A stretch of 64,000 nt of DNA from Hofstenia miamia (Eukaryota; Xenacoelomorpha; Acoela). A program made the position numbers and the translations under genes. The notes below the pieces were generated by a model. That model saw only the letters and a program-made list of their open reading frames with translations. It was not told where the DNA came from and ran no database searches. Position 1 is the first letter of the stretch. Each line of letters opens with the position of its first letter. The stretch lies in assembly GCA_004352715.1 (NCBI GenBank), contig SCFE01000100.1:706558-770557 (forward strand), in the 5' to 3' direction. This document shows, in pieces, positions 45,059-55,376 of this stretch.

Positions 45059-46646
45059 AAGCACGAAATATGAAAACTGCTGTTTTTTAAATAGTTTCAA
45101 TATAATCTGAAAAAGTAGTCCGTTATCATTTCTACTAATTGGTGAACTTATAAATATTCAATATAGAGATTTTAAGGAGTAACATTTTATGATTTAGCTG
45201 AATTTTATGATTTAACTTCCTATGCATTATTGAAACATTAATGGCCCATTTATAACTAGAACATGCCTACTAAAATATCTATCAAGCAATAAAGTTGTTA
45301 ACTACGTAATTTTATCACCAGATGCTTTAGTACCAAATTGCAAATTTAAATGTTTGATTGATTTAACGGCAATTTTTATTCTTAAAAACGAGAAGAAGGA
45401 CTTTAACAATTTTATGTGTAATACATATTCATGAGTTGATGATATGCAGCGGAGGTCTTTCTTGAGATTCTAATTGAAAGTTTATCCTACAATACTGCTA
45501 TGAACTTCTTACATGAAAGCTTTTTTAGCATTATTCGGAGATACGCTAATTTAGATTTTTTAATGCACCAGTTTATATTTGAAAACAGCTGTTCCCTAAA
45601 TCTGTAAAAATACTTCTTGAAAGAATCGAAAATTAAACTCCTCTTTTTATGAAAAGCTAATGAGTAAAATGTCTACAAATACTAGAGTTGCAGAATTTTT
45701 TTCATGGCCTGAGCAGCACTATAGTATTTCGAGGTAAAACAGAAGCAGCTGAAGAATTATTAGTATGATAAATGTCTTAGAAAATAAATAGTTCAACTTA
45801 GGGACATTTTCGCGAGGGGTTACAGATTGCTGTTTAATTTTTGTAGCAGGATGCCTTTTTCTCTTATAAGTTCTTGATGACGTAAGAACACATTAAAAAC
45901 AAATGCATCTATCATGTGAATTCTTAATGTTACTCTTAGTATTCCAAGTGCCTGTGTAGAGAGGAAAAATTTTATTGGGGCTACGTGACATTATTTACTG
46001 TTGCTACAAGTTATCATTAGAGATAGATATGCACTGAGCCATGACAATGTTTGAATAGCAAATGAATTTTGATATAAACATCAAATCGGATTTACTTGCG
46101 CCATTTAGATATTTCAATCAAAGGCGAATCTCGAAAATTGAACCCAAAATTTAATTGAGTGACTGAATCTGGGCTATGCTAGTAAGGGATACCCTGAATA
46201 AACACGAAACATTTAACCGTGTTCGTCAATGTTTATCAGTAAGCAAACGATAAAATTGAACCTAGTGTCCTATATACAATTATCATTCTAATCACTAAGA
46301 ATGATGACAAATTATTTAAAATTTGTAAAAGTAGAATTGGATGATTCAAATATATTTGAAAATGCAATAACAATTTATATTGGCATCTACGAAAACGCCT
46401 TAATTCATTAGTGATATAGATTACTATATTTTAATTTATTAGAAATGTAATATACTAAGAAACATCATTTTTTGGTATTCTTGCATGAATAAATCTAATT
46501 TAATTTAATTTTGTTTTAAGGCTTACAACACCTAATTTTATTGTAATCATTTAAAACTTCTAAAAGATTCTTTTGTTCAAAGCCACACTTTCCTACAATT
46601 GCTCTTAATAAATATAAAAATACAATGCTACTAGCTATTGTTATAA
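45059..46646. other. Gene-free stretch
   Basis: AT-rich, with no feature that I can support. Confidence 0.4.
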
Positions 46647-46661
46647 TTATAAAATCATTAC

Positions 46662-47023
46662 GCAATAGAATGGAATATCCTTTGCCATTGTGCGTAAATG
46701 GTCGTCGCCAAACTTCAAAACATGGATTGTCCAGAACAAAATTGCGTCAAAAGCCTTGGGTAGATCCTTTGAAATTGCATTAGGTTTTTTGATGATTGTT
46801 TGAATCGTGTCCGTTATGATATCATCAATTGCTGATATAAGATCGTCTTCTGTAAATGTATGCCTATCCAGCATTCTTACCATTTTCTTTTTCTCTGCAC
46901 CGCGGCCATTGTACATCTGATTGCCAAAGAAATGTATGTTGATTTGCGGTACACAATGGAATATTGACTCCATTTGTCCATTGGGTCCTCCTTGTGCAAT
47001 GAATACTTTGCAATTAAGATGAG
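46662..47023 (-). CDS. Exon of an unidentified protein
   Basis: On the minus strand an acceptor (TTTACTCTAG) at 47025-47024 is followed by 120 codons without a stop. They begin HLNCKVFIAQGGPNGQMES, pass through FFGNQMYNGRGAEKKKMVR, RHTFTEDDLISAIDDII and SKDLPKAFDAILFWTIHV, and end HLRTMAKDIPFYC. A possible donor GTAATG follows; alternatively the frame ends at the stop at 46647 and this is a last exon. Residue use is balanced and unlike the low-complexity frames nearby, so I believe it is coding. I do not recognise the family. Part of the product looks helical and acidic. The first reading is an internal exon of 362 bp. Confidence 0.5.
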
Positions 47024-47232
47024 CTAGAGTAAAAGTTGATTAAATTTTCTTGCAATTGTATACAGATATGTCTTCAGTGAATGCAGAGCAATTTATGTTA
47101 TTCGCATAATGCGATATGAAAAATTTTAGCATTATATCCCAATGGCAATCCAAAACATTCTAAACATGTAATCGGTCCGGTGTTAGACTAAATTTTACTT
47201 AACATTAATCTTAGTATTTTTCAAACTGACTT

Positions 47233-47241
47233 TTAATAATA

Positions 47242-47285
<44 letters not shown>

Positions 47286-47296
47286 TAATAATAATA
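47233..47296. repeat. (TAA)n microsatellite, tract 1
   Basis: AAT/TAA trinucleotide run directly before the first tRNA-like module. TAA tracts are the known target of Dong-type LINEs. Confidence 0.9.
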
Positions 47297-47370
47297 GGCC
47301 CTAGTGGCCAAGGGGTAAAAGGCTAGACTGGGACCGCGACGACCCGGGTTCGAGCCCGCACCTCGATCCT
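47297..47370 (+). other. tRNA-like module with A and B boxes, copy 1
   Basis: A 74-nt GC-rich segment containing TGGCCAAGGGG, a full match to the polymerase III A box (TRGYNNARNNG), and GGTTCGAGCC, a full match to the B box (GGTTCGANNCC), at tRNA-like spacing. A D-stem and a CGGG/CCCG T-stem can be drawn, but the acceptor stem does not close and the T loop is one base short, so it is not a functional tRNA gene. It is a tRNA-derived SINE head or promoter. It ends at a 21-N gap. Confidence 0.7.
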
Positions 47371-47379
47371 ACCTTCAAT

Positions 47380-47400
47380 NNNNNNNNNNNNNNNNNNNNN
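47380..47400. other. 21-N assembly gap
   Basis: Short gap between the end of the first tRNA-like module and another TAA tract. Confidence 0.95.
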
Positions 47401-47629
47401 TAATAATAATAATCAAAGCAAATTTATTGCTTAATGTATACAAAATTCTGCAAACTAACACATGACAAAAGAAAAAGAAAATATAAGCAAATAAATTACT
47501 ACAAATTAATATGTACAATATATAATAATATAATCAATGTTTGTGTGAATGTTTGTGTAGGTGCTCAATTTTGGATGTATGTTTCGAATGCATGATGTGT
47601 ATTACCGTCCCCTAATGTATATTGTTTTA

Positions 47630-47670
47630 TAATAATAATAATAATAATAGTAATAAAAATAATAATAATA
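47630..47670. repeat. (TAA)n microsatellite, tract 2
   Basis: TAA run with the same interruption pattern (AAAAATAATAATAATA) as tract 1 immediately before the second tRNA-like module. Confidence 0.9.
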
Positions 47671-47744
47671 GGCCCTAGTGGCCAAGGGGTAAAAGGCTAG
47701 ACTGGGACCGCGACGACCCGGGTTCGAGCCCGCCCCTCGATCCT
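47671..47744 (+). other. tRNA-like module with A and B boxes, copy 2
   Basis: Identical to copy 1 except one base (CCCGCACC versus CCCGCCCC). It leads directly, through ACCTTCAATG, into the LINE open frame starting at 47752, so it could serve as that element's internal polymerase III-type promoter or be a SINE that the LINE has joined. Confidence 0.7.
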
Positions 47745-47751
47745 ACCTTCA

Positions 47752-48369
47752 ATGAGAGTGAAACCGAAAGAAAAGGCCCTCAGTCCCCGGCAGGCCTTAA
47801 ATGGTCAGAGGGTGCGAAGAATCTCCGGTCAGGTGGACTCCACAATCGGGAGTGTGGACTCGAGAAGTGGCAGTATACGATCCACACAGACCAATGGACA
47901 ACGGCACAAATGGACAGATAAGCAGAACAGAACAGCATTGGAGTGTTACAGAAGAAGCAGGCCAGATGAGAGGGGTTACAGGAAGAGAATGTTGGAAGAA
48001 TGGAGGAAGGCAGAAACAGGATTAGAAGTTACAGAGCAGAGGCTTGCAGGACAAGTGCGAAAGTTACAGTTGGATGAGAGTAAAGGGAAAAAGAGAGTTG
48101 AACAGGCTAAGCAGAGGGAAGATGAAGTGATAGATGTTGTGACAGAAGTGGTAGAAGCAGCAGAACCAGTAGATGCAGAAACTACAGAAGCAATAAAGGA
48201 AAACATGAAGGAAGAAATAGATGAGAGAACTAGGTTGCCAGTTCCAAGAGTATTTAAGAAAAGCAAGCTAGCAGTAGAGACAGCAAAGGTCAAAAAAGTG
48301 TTGGAGAGAATTGATGCTAGGAGTGTCACAGAAGTAAATAGCTTAGTGTATGCAGGCGCATCATGCTAA
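47752..48369 (+). pseudogene. LINE N-terminal region with Myb-like domain (R4/Dong-like)
   Basis: A 205-codon frame, less AT-rich than its surroundings. After a basic leader comes WTDKQNRTALECYRRSRPDE, RGYRKRMLEEWRKAE and TEQRLAGQVRKLQL, the pattern of the Myb-like DNA-binding segment found before the reverse transcriptase in a group of animal LINEs with a restriction-like endonuclease. A charged linker and then VEVNSLVYAGA-type sequence (TEVNSLVYAGASC) follow, where relatives have TETNxLxYAAA. The frame breaks at 48369 and continues in another. Its role in a live element would be target DNA binding. Group assignment rests on remembered family patterns plus the TAA context. Confidence 0.6.
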
Positions 48370-48890
48370 AGAATGTAGCGATGGACATAAAGAAGAAAAG
48401 ACGACAAGAAGATAAGGGAGACAGCAAGCCAGCATGGGAGAGAGGAATTGAGAATAAAGTGGCAAAGATTAGGCAGCAAATAGGAAAGATCAGGACAAGT
48501 AAGGCAGTGCAGGACAGATGCAGGGTAGGTAAAGGGAAGACAATAGAAACTGCAAGAGAAGAGCTAAAGTAGAGATTAGTTGCAGAAGCTGAGAAACTAA
48601 GAAAATATAGGGCAAGGGCGAAGCAGGCAAGAGACAATATGAAGTTTGAGACTCAAACAGGAAGACGAGAGGATGCAAAGATCAGTTGTTGATAGACCAG
48701 GCAGTGGTGGAGAATTGTAGAACAAGGAAGACAAACTACTCTTTGTAGTTAGCTTAATACCTATCACAGAAAAGTTAAAAGAGACAGGCATAGGGTATAA
48801 GATGGAGAAGAATGGTAGAGCAGTGAGTCACCTGTGGTACATGGACGACTTGAATGAATACATATTTAAAGGATTTTCCAGTATTTAAAG
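48358..48890 (+). pseudogene. LINE linker and YMDD reverse transcriptase remnant
   Basis: Continues the element in shifted frames: SKPAWERGIENKVAKIRQQI, then EELK and a TAG where relatives have Gln, then LRKYRARAKQARDNMKFE. Next, skipping the whole front of the reverse transcriptase, comes SLIPITEKLKETGIGYKM followed by VSHLWYMDDLNEY with the catalytic YMDDL at 48838-48852. The jump from linker to catalytic block means several hundred codons were lost in an internal deletion. Downstream the frame dissolves into AT-rich DNA. Confidence 0.7.
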
Positions 48891-50582
48891 CAATTTTAGA
48901 GAAAAGTTTGTCGAGAGCCCATATTACGACTGTACGTTCTAAGGCGTATCTACTAGCAAGTGCTAAAAATTTGTTCGTTCAAATGAATTCAAGATTTTTA
49001 TTGTTTTTACAACGTTTTACGTTTCTATGTAATCACTAAGCGTAAAAGATTTGCAAATTAAACGCTTTAATTTAAAAGGCATACACATTTTTGTGTTGAA
49101 GAGAAGATTCATTTATACTATAAATTGTGGACATAAAATATGAGAAAATATCTTCATAATATCTTTTAGATTTTTGAATCTTCAAACAACCTTTTGCTCA
49201 TTGAACAATATGTATCAAAAAGTTGCTTCGAATTGACAATTTCATATTAGAGATGAGTCAGGTAAGTGTTTTTTAATCAGGTTCATCAGGGTTAATCATG
49301 CCAGGCTTAAGAAGTAGTAGTTTATGGGCAAGGCAAAACAGTTTTGACAGAATTCATGTTTATTGGTCATTTTATATAACTTGATTTTAGTAAGTTAAAA
49401 ATATCTAGTTCCTTCTGTACAGGTTTGTTTTTTTTTTGTGTCATAGGATAAGTTAAAGCAACAATAATGTTAGACTGAAGTAACACAAAATGACAAAAGA
49501 GTTGTTTATTTATGATGGGCTTTCACCTAATTATAGGACCAATCTGCTTTTTCAATGATAGTATTAAGCATATATCACTTCTTCAAATTCTAGCTTATTC
49601 CGCGCTGATATTTTAGTCAAATGATTGGATTGGCATAGAAAATATTCCATATTAATCAATTAAAAAATTATCTAAGTTATGTAAATTTATTTATCTAAGT
49701 AAAAACAAATTGGGACATTTGGCAATTATAATAAATGTATGTAAAAATTTATGCAAGTTTCCGTTCTTAAAAATTTAGCATTTTCATCCAAATTTTCAAA
49801 TTTTAATTTACCAAGATGTATATTATTATCATCTTTAAGTTTGCTTCTGAAAACTAATTAAAAATTGCTCAATATTGGTTTAACAACAGAAAGCTGTGAA
49901 ATTTAATTGCAATTCAAAGTCCCTACTGCCGATTATGTTTACTGGTTACATTCAGTAATAAGAATCCATTGAAATAATGAAGTAATTGATCAATTTGAGT
50001 TATTCAAAATTAAAAAAGCGTAAATATATTTTTGAATTCCTCGTCGATTGTAAACTAAATTGAAATTGCAGACGAGTTATAGTGTCAAAGTGAATTGTAA
50101 TGATATTAAAACACTTTTGCTTTGAAACGAAGCAATATATTAAAATTATGGTATGCATGGGGATTCAATATAAAGGTAATATTGAATCATTTCGTGCTAA
50201 TTATTAGCTACAACTTCCATAAAAACAAATGGAATTAAGCCAAACACAAACATGTATGCATCCTTGGTAATTTCCTTTAAAGTGGTCAGGTACCTTACAC
50301 AATTGTTGTAACCATTTTTGGGAATCCTGATTAATTCCATCTGCCCATTATAATATTTCAATATATTGCAATATATTAAAATTTAATAATTTTTTTGAAA
50401 ACTATCTCCTTTAAGAGCAGTAATTCTTTAACTTCTTGAAATTATGTTTGACATTAATTTCTGTAGGATTGCTTCAAAGAGTAAATTGTCACTTTTATGA
50501 TTCCTGAAGAAATATATGTCTTTTACAAATAAAAAAGAGAAAAAGAATTTGAAAAGGTAAATCTCGAAGGAGAAAGCTGAAC

Positions 50583-50587
<5 letters not shown>
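48891..50587. other. Gene-free stretch
   Basis: AT-rich, with no feature that I can support on either strand. Confidence 0.4.
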
Positions 50588-50619
<32 letters not shown>

Positions 50620-50748
50620 NNNNNNNNNNNNNNNNNNNNNNNNNNNNNNNNNNNNNNNNNNNNNNNNNNNNNNNNNNNNNNNNNNNNNNNNNNNNNNNNN
50701 NNNNNNNNNNNNNNNNNNNNNNNNNNNNNNNNNNNNNNNNNNNNNNNN

Positions 50749-50778
<30 letters not shown>
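50588..50778. other. (TA)n tract containing a 129-N gap
   Basis: TA runs at 50588-50619 and 50749-50778 flank 129 N. The odd size suggests a sized gap within one long TA tract. Confidence 0.9.
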
Positions 50779-50783
<5 letters not shown>

Positions 50784-53700
50784 TAACCATCAACCCTCTC
50801 TAATCCTTAATTTAATTGTAAGTGAAATAATTCATTCTAAAGTGCAGAATTTTTTTTATTATAAATGGTTTCAGTTTCAATGTAAACTTTACACACAATA
50901 AAAAAAGTAAAGCCTCTCAAAATTTAATGAAGACCTCATTTTAATAAATTCCACTGCAAATCGCCAGTTAATGCTTACAGTTGGCCTTGTTTCATTTCAT
51001 CTATATATTGAGGAATATGGCCACACTCAATTTACAAAATCAAGATTCTCAAGTATGTGCTAAAGTACGTAATGCAGAAATAGTATGACCCCTCCAATGC
51101 GAGGCCATTTAAGTTAAAAAGCTGGAGAGGTTTGCAAGAGAAAATTTCCATTGGATACACAAGGATACAATCAGTGTTGTCAACAACTTCGAACAATTTA
51201 TTACTTGGATATTGATGCATCTATGGGTAGATTTGCTTCTCTGTTTTGGCGAAAATTAGTGCTAAATATTATCAAAATTTTTCAAGATATTCCTGATGTT
51301 AAATACTTTGAATGATACTAAAGCAACCCTTCCTCAACAAAATAAGATCATTAGATAAATGGTGACAGCATCTGTACGTATATGACATAGTTTCAATGAT
51401 AACTAACGAAAACTGGTGATATTTTAAGGCTTTGGACTTTTCAATAGGCTACTTTTCATGATGCTTTCTAATTTGACAAAAACCTAGTTAATGTCGTCCT
51501 GAGAGCTCATTTACGTAACAACAATTATAAAATGTCAAAATAGAGAAAAAAAGATTAATTTAATGTAAAAACACAAATTTCATAATCAAAATTTTGAGAA
51601 TATCATTGACAAAATTATTGTAGCAACTGAACAGGCAGAACATTTAAAAGCAAAAATTTTAATATATTCAAGGTGAGAGGAAGCAACCGTCGTGTTGCTC
51701 ACAAAAAGTATGTTGTAATATGGAGTATTTGACAATTCAAGATGTTAAATAATAATTATGGTTCATGTTAACAGTAATCGTTTAACCTAAACTACTTGGC
51801 GCTATATTACAGTTATCAATCTTCTTGTCCACACTTTCCAATAATTTTGTCCAAGCCCAAGCTCGAATCCATCCTTTTACTTAAGGGATGCTCATTTATC
51901 AATACAATATGGAGTAAAATGTGCTAAGGAGTTATGAGTCACATGGGCAGCACAACCACTCATAATATGTGCATAGAGCATAGTCTATGTTCCTGGATGT
52001 GTTTGTTTCAAAAACGCAAAAATTGAACAGATTTTAAATTTATGTTAAGCGTTACTGAAACTTGTAATTTTCTGAGCGATTCTATAAATGCAAACAAATA
52101 GAAACTTCAAATTAGTAAGTGAATTATTAAATGTTTTTAAATCATTCTGTTCAAGTTTGGATAATTGGAATTTTACTTAATTCAAATTCTGTAACTGCAA
52201 TCCTGCCAAAAATTTATTTATAAACAATTTTCAAACTACTTTAATCAAGAAATGCATTAATCCTACTGCTAAAATTTTACTATATTATTTCACAGTAATT
52301 ATATTGTATGCTTGAATTAGGGTTATGATGAATCATTCAGTGCATGGAATTTGCTGATGCCAGTTTTATGGGACTGGAACCAGGGAATAATATTTTTCAA
52401 TGGAAATGGGACTAAAATGAGACTGCAACCATAAATAAGAAAGCTAAGACCACGGATTTCAGACTCCTACTCACAATATTTGGCAAAATAGAAGTTATGC
52501 CATGTGACCATGGCACCAGAAAATTTTATGATGCTGGAACCAATAAAATTCTGGCCCTGAAACCTTAGTTTGAATATAGGAAATAAAAAGTCTTCCACTT
52601 TTAAGAATATTGAGTCTTAAAGAATTAAGTTTATTTACATTTTTCGCAACTATTTTTATGTGATAGTAATTTGCTCAATTGAAGTTTGTATCAACATTTA
52701 TTGAATTTTTGCATTCAAATAGTTGGGCTACATTAACTGTTATTAAAAAATTTCCTTGAATTTTGATCATTATTGTGACTTGAACCATTTAGTTTAAATT
52801 GCAATTTTAACATTTTGTTGTCCAGTTTTAACAATAGAACTGTACATATTTACACATTATAATAGAAGTCTGTGATCTAGTAATCGAATTGGTACTATTA
52901 TTGGTACTATAGAAACATTAAGAAAAAATCAATTTCATAAATAATTTTATTTATTATTATTCCAAAGAATCTAATAATTGATATTTTCATTAAAAAAGCT
53001 CTAAGAGAAATTATGTGTAAGTTACTTGCTGTCAAATCTACTGCTTCTAATAATAGTTGTATGTATTGGTAGATTTAATAAATATCCAAGAAAATTTAAT
53101 AGCTGTGTAATAATTTGTCACAGTGCAGGCGAGTGGTTTTAAGCAACAAGAGAAACCAAGATGAATTCTACATGCGAATATAATTTTACAACTGTGTTTA
53201 GTTGTTGTCTATACTACATATAGTACAGAATTAAAGAAGTTATATTATTAAATGAAACGCGAAATTTAAAACTGTTGACTAGATATTAAAAAAATTGCAG
53301 GCTAAGTTGACCACCTTGCTGCAATTGCTTTATCAACATTTTGTTTGATTTTTTAAGTTCTAGGAGATGATAATTTCACTTAGTAAATATTTCAGAGGAT
53401 GGTTAGCATCCCCTTGGCTACGGGCCTGCCTAAGTCTATTAAGATATTTGTAAATCTTGGAATATTTACATATCTATTGGTGAATGTATTTCCATGTAAT
53501 GTGAAAATTTGTGCTAAAAAGTGTGCTGTGCTTTCAATGAAAATTTTTAATTTTTAATAAAACATGTGCTGATCATCTTAATTTGTAGATAATAGGCAAT
53601 GTTCACTATCAAGGGAGCAACAGCTATTTATTTGATGCCGTTCGCAGTCAGACATCTTGACAGCGCAAAGACGCACTTTAAGTGGTTTGCAACTTAACAG

Positions 53701-54816
53701 GATTTTAAAACAGATTACAGAAGAGGTGATGTTGGCTTGGAATTTTGGATAACTTTACTAGTTCTTGAATGCTGAACTTTAATTTTTTTAAGGATACTAT
53801 TGCAATGAGTTTATTAAAAAAAATCCTCGGTTAATTGGATTTTAGTCCTAAAAATATTTTGCTAAATCGACTCGAAATTCAAAAACCGAAATTAATGATG
53901 TATAATTTAGTTGTTGGAAAAATAGAAAGTCATACATTAATAACCACTGGATCTAATCCTCCTAATAAATATGGAAGTTTGCTTTGTTGGAAATTTATAT
54001 CTATTAAGGATGTCGAAATGAAACCCTATCAATAATTTATACGTAGTCTGGTAGAGATACTGTTGATACTGTGTAAATATTCTGTAATGCAGGATTGCTA
54101 TGATTTGATTCTTATTGCGTTTCTATTTGTAAAATATTTTTTTGACATGGCTTATACAAAGACCCACCGTAGTAGTTGCCTTATAGTTATAGTACTGGTA
54201 CAAGAAATTCGCAGTTTGCAAGCAATTAATCTTTGTAACTTGGTGGGCATCAGTAGGGCCCACCGTCGATTATATATTTAAGCATCAGTTCAAAACAATT
54301 AATAGCATTTTTGAAAAAAAATCTATTGATATCAATTGCATTAATAGCACTTCAAAAAGAATATCAATGCATTTCTTCCTGAAATAGTCGTGCAGCCGCT
54401 TAAATATTTTATCAAACTGATGCAGATACCAAAAAATGATAATATAAAATCATGCAAAAAACTAGATTGGGAAATAATCCATCAACCTTGGAAATTTATA
54501 AAGCCTGTAATAACACTCTAAAAGAAGCATCAGGTATTAATAAGAAACTAGTTGATATAAAATGCATTGCAATTAATCAATTGCAGTAATTTACATTAAT
54601 AATTGATTGATTTAAAAAACACCAAATATCACTTTTGAATAAATCACTCATCTCGGAGCCTTAACACAAAAATTCCATCGAGAATTACTTGGTAGCTCAT
54701 TTAATGACCTCAAATTCTATTTAAATTTAATCCTGCTGATGGCCTGACCATGTTTTAAGTAGGCCGTGATTGTAGCAAGCAATTGCTTTTAACGCAAGTT
54801 GTATTCCAGTCCATTA
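50779..54816. other. Gene-free stretch
   Basis: About 4 kb AT-rich. Segment 50950-51040 resembles 61275-61370 (shared CAAATCGCCA and TGCTTACA), perhaps another old repeat. Near 53410 CCTTGGCTACGGGCCTG looks like a lone DNA-transposon end. No coding exon recognised. Confidence 0.35.
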
Positions 54817-55180
54817 CAGAGCTGCTTAACATTTTGCTTTACTTAGCCGTGCCGTGCCGTGCTGTGCAATGATGCAAATTTATGAAACTAAAACTATTCT
54901 TTGTACAATTTTCTTTTCATAATATATTAAATGCTAGTTCATGTTGAATAATGCAAATGATTCTTACAAATAGATTCGCATAGAAATTATATTGCGGGAA
55001 TTTTTAAAATGTAATAATATTCCTATTTTCGTTTCCGTTGCAGAATTTCAAATCATTGCTTACAGATGTATTAGATATTGTTTTGCGATTTTTGTCGAAC
55101 TTTCGTGAGGAATATTTAGTATAATGAATAACATACTACATGTAATTTAATGTTTCTAAGTTTATAGTTTATGTTCTAAC
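54817..55180. mobile_element. hAT-like family of 30.7 kb, truncated copy
   Basis: Starts CAGAGCTGC like the other copy's terminus, carries CCGTGCCGTGCCGTGCTGTG subterminal repeats, and then follows the reverse complement of 31.5-31.95 kb, for example ATTCTTTGTACAATTTTCT and TTGCTTACAGATGTATTA. It is cut off near a TA tract, so the other end is missing. Confidence 0.8.
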
Positions 55181-55186
55181 ATGGCC

Positions 55187-55190
<4 letters not shown>

Positions 55191-55221
<31 letters not shown>
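55191..55221. repeat. (TA)n microsatellite
   Basis: TA tract at the truncated end of the hAT-like copy. Confidence 0.9.
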
Positions 55222-55222
<1 letters not shown>

Positions 55223-55376
55223 GGACGGGGCATTACCTCCTCATTTGGAGGCCATTATAGTTACCTGCATAAAACATTTTTAAAAAATTTTTATTTAAAA
55301 CATACTTATCTTCAACTAACATTTACACGAAAAACAATTTAACATCGCTTGGCGCGTTTGCTTTGCTTGAAATCAG

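Noticed and set aside
47297-47370. Genuine tRNA gene
   Set aside because: A and B boxes are present, but the acceptor stem does not pair, the T loop is short and no sound anticodon arm forms; a tRNA-derived module fits better.
47976-48329. 117-codon Ser/Thr-rich frame antisense to the LINE N-terminal region
   Set aside because: Shadow of the plus-strand LINE frame; composition follows from the sense codons.
48326-48791. Cys/Leu/Ser-rich minus-strand frames over the LINE linker
   Set aside because: Also shadows of the plus-strand LINE; no independent support.
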